Part shown: positions 61,434 through 64,000 of the stretch, piece after piece
How the letters are laid out: each line of letters begins with the position of its first letter
How positions within the stretch are numbered: position 1 is the first letter of the stretch
Assembly: GCA_947646015.1 (NCBI GenBank)
Contig: CANSEY010000020.1
Span: forward strand, 1-64,000
From: an uncultured Bacteroides sp.
GTDB lineage: Bacteria > Bacteroidota > Bacteroidia > Bacteroidales > Bacteroidaceae
Direction: 5' to 3'
DNA: 64,000 nt
Program-made: the position numbers and the translations under genes
Notes under the pieces: model-generated
The model's input: the letters and a program-made list of their open reading frames with translations, nothing else
Databases searched by the model: none
Told to the model about the DNA's origin: nothing

Positions 61434-62198
61434 ATGACTAAAGAAGAAATAATCAAACCTGAGAATCTGGTTTATAAAAAACCGACTCTGATGAATGATA
61501 ATGCCATGCACTACTGCCCGGGTTGCAGTCACGGCGTGGTACACAAGCTCGTTGCCGAAGTCATTGAGGAAATGGGCATGGAAGAAAAAACGGTGGGAGT
61601 CTCTCCGGTAGGATGCGCAGTTTTCGCCTACAACTATCTGGATATAGACTGGCAGGAAGCCGCTCACGGACGTGCACCTGCAGTAGCTACGGCTATCAAA
61701 CGCTTATGGCCCGACCGTCTCGTTTTCACTTATCAGGGTGACGGTGACTTGGCCTGTATCGGTACCGCCGAAACAATCCACGCACTGAACCGTGGCGAAA
61801 ACATTACCATTATCTTTATCAATAACGCTATCTACGGTATGACCGGCGGACAAATGGCTCCGACGACTCTGGTAGGCATGAAGAGTTCTACTTGTCCTTA
61901 CGGACGTGATGTCGAACTACACGGCTATCCATTGAAGATTACCGAGATTGCCGCCCAACTGGAAGGAACTGCTTATGTTACGCGTCAGTCGGTACAATCA
62001 GTGCCCGCCATCCGCAAAGCCAAGAAAGCAATACGCAAGGCATTCGAAAATTCGATGAACGGCAAAGGTTCCAATCTGGTAGAAATCGTATCAACTTGTA
62101 GCTCCGGCTGGAAGATGACTCCGGAAAAATCAAATAAATGGATGGAAGAACATATGTTCCCATTCTATCCGCTGGGTGATTTAAAAGATAAAGAATAA
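61434..62198 (+). CDS. korB: 2-oxoacid:ferredoxin oxidoreductase beta subunit
   Basis: TPP-diphosphate-binding catalytic subunit, 254 residues. The cluster-type N-terminus has HYCPGCSHGVVHKL, then SPVGCAVFAY, HGRAPAVATAIKR and the TPP/Mg motif QGDGDLACIG...NNAIYGMTGGQMAPTT. C-terminal Cys in IVSTCSSGW. It is preceded by an AGGAG ribosome site. It pairs with korA to form the active site and is followed 19 bp later by the gamma subunit. Confidence 0.93.
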   Translation: MTKEEIIKPENLVYKKPTLMNDNAMHYCPGCSHGVVHKLVAEVIEEMGMEEKTVGVSPVGCAVFAYNYLDIDWQEAAHGRAPAVATAIKRLWPDRLVFTYQGDGDLACIGTAETIHALNRGENITIIFINNAIYGMTGGQMAPTTLVGMKSSTCPYGRDVELHGYPLKITEIAAQLEGTAYVTRQSVQSVPAIRKAKKAIRKAFENSMNGKGSNLVEIVSTCSSGWKMTPEKSNKWMEEHMFPFYPLGDLKDKE

Positions 62199-62217
62199 CG
62201 CAAAAGTCAACAGAACA

Positions 62218-62760
62218 ATGAAAGAAGAAATAATTATTGCTGGATTCGGTGGACAAGGCGTATTGTCCATGGGTAAGATTCTGGCTTATTCCGGACTGAT
62301 GGAAGGAAAAGAAGTGAGCTGGATGCCGGCATACGGTCCTGAACAACGAGGCGGAACAGCCAATGTGACAGTGATTGTCAGCGATGACAAAATCTCTTCA
62401 CCGATCCTGAGTAAATATGATACGGCGATCATACTGAACCAGCCTTCACTGGAAAAGTTTGAAAGCAGAGTAAAGCCGGGCGGTATCCTGATCTATGACG
62501 GATATGGGATTATCAACCCTCCTACCCGCAAGGATATCAAAGTATATCGCATCGACGCAATGGATGCTGCCAACGAAATGAATAATGCGAAAGCCTTCAA
62601 TATGATCGTACTTGGCGGTTTACTGCAACTCCGTCCTATCGTAACTCTGGAAAACGTCATCAAAGGATTGAAGAAAACTCTTCCGGAACGCCATCACCAC
62701 TTGATTCCTATGAACGAGGAAGCGATCAAAAAAGGAATGGAATTAATCCACGAAGTTTAA
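62218..62760 (+). CDS. korC: 2-oxoacid:ferredoxin oxidoreductase gamma subunit
   Basis: CoA-binding domain subunit of 180 residues. Typical features: IIIAGFGGQGVLSMGKILAYSG at the N-terminus, MPAYGPEQRGGTANVTVIVSD and ILNQPSLEKFESRVKPGG. This completes the delta-alpha-beta-gamma set. It is last of the operon. The repeat-built stem-loop at 62775-62857 follows 15 bp after the stop and may terminate it. Confidence 0.93.
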   Translation: MKEEIIIAGFGGQGVLSMGKILAYSGLMEGKEVSWMPAYGPEQRGGTANVTVIVSDDKISSPILSKYDTAIILNQPSLEKFESRVKPGGILIYDGYGIINPPTRKDIKVYRIDAMDAANEMNNAKAFNMIVLGGLLQLRPIVTLENVIKGLKKTLPERHHHLIPMNEEAIKKGMELIHEV

Positions 62761-62774
62761 TAAATTAAGAGTTT

Positions 62775-62857
62775 AAAATTGAGAATTGAGAATTATTTGC
62801 TAGATAATAGCGCGATGCAACATAATTTTCAATTCTCAATTCTCAATTCTCAATTTA
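62775..62857. repeat. Inverted repeats built from tandem AATTGAGA units
   Basis: The left arm (about 62775-62795) has two and a half copies of AATTGAGA. The right arm (about 62823-62857) has three to four copies of the complement TCTCAATT. About 22 bp can pair, with several possible registers, around a 27 bp centre without a gene. The design is that of the ends of the S23 cassette at 34759, with GAGA in place of GACA. Confidence 0.75.
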
Positions 62858-62863
62858 AGTAAG

Positions 62864-62871
62864 TATCTTTG
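62864..62871 (+). promoter_or_regulatory. -7 box upstream of the porin gene
   Basis: TATCTTTG fits the consensus perfectly, with the gene's ATG 10 nt downstream. The expected -33 position lies within the right arm of the preceding repeat, so the repeat may influence this promoter. The predicted start at or near the ATG implies a very short leader. Confidence 0.4.
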
Positions 62872-62880
62872 CCTCCAATT

Positions 62881-64000
62881 ATGAGACGAATCTTACTATT
62901 ATATATATTATTCTCCGTTGTAGGACTGAGTGCTATCCATGCACAGCTCAACCCTGCCCGCCAACAAATCGACGAGAACGGACGCGACCAATATGGTAAT
63001 CAGGTAGACCCTGCCATGATTCCGGACAAACTGGATAGTGCCAATGTTGAAGTACAGGGATTGCCACCTACACTCTACATGTGGCGCATTAAAAATCAAT
63101 TGGGCGACCGGACAATGATTCCGGCAGATACAACTTATCATCACTTTCAGAATACAAATCTTACAGAAGGAATCACCGGACATTATAATTATCTGGCCAA
63201 CCTAGGTTCACCGCGTCTGTCGCGTATCTTCTTTGAGCGTCGTTATCCGGAGCCAACCATCTTTATGGAGCCTTTCTCCAGCTTTTTCATTCGCCCGACG
63301 GAATTTAACTTTACGAATAGTAATGTTCCTTATACTAACCTGACCTATCACAAGGCCGGAAATAAGCAAAATGGAGAAGAACGTTTCAAATCTTATTTTT
63401 CAGTCAATGTAAACAAGAAGCTGGCTTTCGGCTTTAATATTGATTATCTGTATGGCCGAGGCTACTATAATAATCAAAATACTTCTTATTTTAATGCCGC
63501 GCTTTTCGGTAGTTACATTGGCGACCGCTATCAGGTGCAGGGAATCTATAGCAACAACTATCTGAAAACGAATGAGAACGGTGGTATCACTGACGACCGA
63601 TACATTACCGCACCGGAAGAAATGGCAGAAGGAAGAAAAGAATATGAATCTGTCAATATCCCTACCGTACTCAATGCCAGTGCCAACCGTAACCATGACT
63701 TCTATGTCTTTCTGACACAACGCTATAATCTGGGATTCCACCGGGATATTCCACAGGCAGAAAATGATACGATGCCTGCCAAACAGGAATTTGTTCCGGT
63801 CACCAGCTTTATACATACCATTCAGGTAGAACGTTCGCGCCATAATTTCCGTTCGGATGATAATGTAGAAAACTATTACAAGCAAACTCTCCTTGATAAA
63901 GAGAATACATTCGTCAGAGACAGTACTGTCTATATCGGAGTCAAGAATACCATAGGTATTGCTTTGCTCGAAGGCTTCAACAAATATGCAAAAGCCGGAT
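62881..64000 (+). CDS. Putative outer-membrane porin, 3' end outside the window
   Basis: Open for 373 codons and still open at the window edge, so incomplete. The signal peptide (RRILLLYILFSVVGLSAIHAQ) is followed by a short Gln/Asn-rich region and a run of amphipathic strands with aromatic ends (FMEPFSSFFIRP, SYFSVNVNKKLAFGFNIDYLYGRG, ALFGSYIGDRYQVQGIYSNNYL), typical of beta-barrels. LPPTLYMWRIKNQLGDRT and the general pattern resemble the Bacteroidetes 'putative porin' family (usually 600-700 residues). No plug domain or TonB box, so a passive pore is likelier than a TonB receptor. Confidence 0.75.
   Translation, partial: MRRILLLYILFSVVGLSAIHAQLNPARQQIDENGRDQYGNQVDPAMIPDKLDSANVEVQGLPPTLYMWRIKNQLGDRTMIPADTTYHHFQNTNLTEGITGHYNYLANLGSPRLSRIFFERRYPEPTIFMEPFSSFFIRPTEFNFTNSNVPYTNLTYHKAGNKQNGEERFKSYFSVNVNKKLAFGFNIDYLYGRGYYNNQNTSYFNAALFGSYIGDRYQVQGIYSNNYLKTNENGGITDDRYITAPEEMAEGRKEYESVNIPTVLNASANRNHDFYVFLTQRYNLGFHRDIPQAENDTMPAKQEFVPVTSFIHTIQVERSRHNFRSDDNVENYYKQTLLDKENTFVRDSTVYIGVKNTIGIALLEGFNKYAKAG

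Overview
The window looks like a chromosomal segment of a gut Bacteroides, very probably Bacteroides thetaiotaomicron or a close relative. The reasons are SusC/SusD pairs, hybrid two-component regulators, many glycoside hydrolases with Bacteroides-type lipoprotein signals, and promoters of the TTTG / TAnnTTTG type. The gene order matches, from memory only, the B. thetaiotaomicron arabinan/arabinose region read in reverse (about BT0374 down to the BT0330s). No database was consulted.

Layout. 1-1630: a ~240 bp invertible promoter between two ~30 bp inverted repeats, next to its tyrosine recombinase. As written, its promoter fires leftward out of the window, probably into a capsule locus. A nuclease relic follows. 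1706-6564: manA, then a galactose operon galM-galP-galK. 6684-29993: an arabinan utilisation locus. It has a leftward GH43-GH51-GH43 operon, a hybrid two-component sensor, and a rightward operon of a lectin-like lipoprotein, two SusC/SusD pairs and a surface GH43. Both structural operons share a direct-repeat operator (TCCACC, 21 bp apart), which I take to be the sensor's binding site. 30427-45296: the arabinose catabolic genes araM-araP-araR-araD-(S23 cassette)-araA, then araB, GH127, GH51, transketolase and rpiB. Surface enzymes cut arabinan, periplasmic enzymes release arabinose, AraP imports it, AraA/AraB/AraD convert it to xylulose-5-phosphate, and transketolase and RpiB feed it to the pentose phosphate pathway. 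AraR controls this through a double operator overlapping the araM promoter.

45426-54988: a less familiar cluster, and my main candidate for an undescribed system. It joins a corrinoid methyltransferase fusion, a zinc methyltransferase, a MetH-activation-like protein, a sodium-solute symporter, a cytoplasmic GH31 alpha-xylosidase and a secreted beta-helix protein. This looks like uptake, cleavage and B12-dependent demethylation of a methyl-ether glycoside. 54989-55757 is non-coding and holds an 83 bp inverted-repeat element with 22 bp period repeats inside. 55758-59303: DUF456, viaA, ravA. 59596-62760: a four-subunit 2-oxoacid:ferredoxin oxidoreductase operon with a TPR protein and an overlooked 58-residue membrane protein. 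62881-end: a truncated putative porin.

Repeat elements deserve attention. An S23 four-helix-bundle gene sits between araD and araA inside ~31 bp inverted repeats made of a 7-8 nt motif. A gene-less structure of similar design lies at 62775-62857. Two separate 22 bp period arrays lie at 30189-30311 and 55420-55501.
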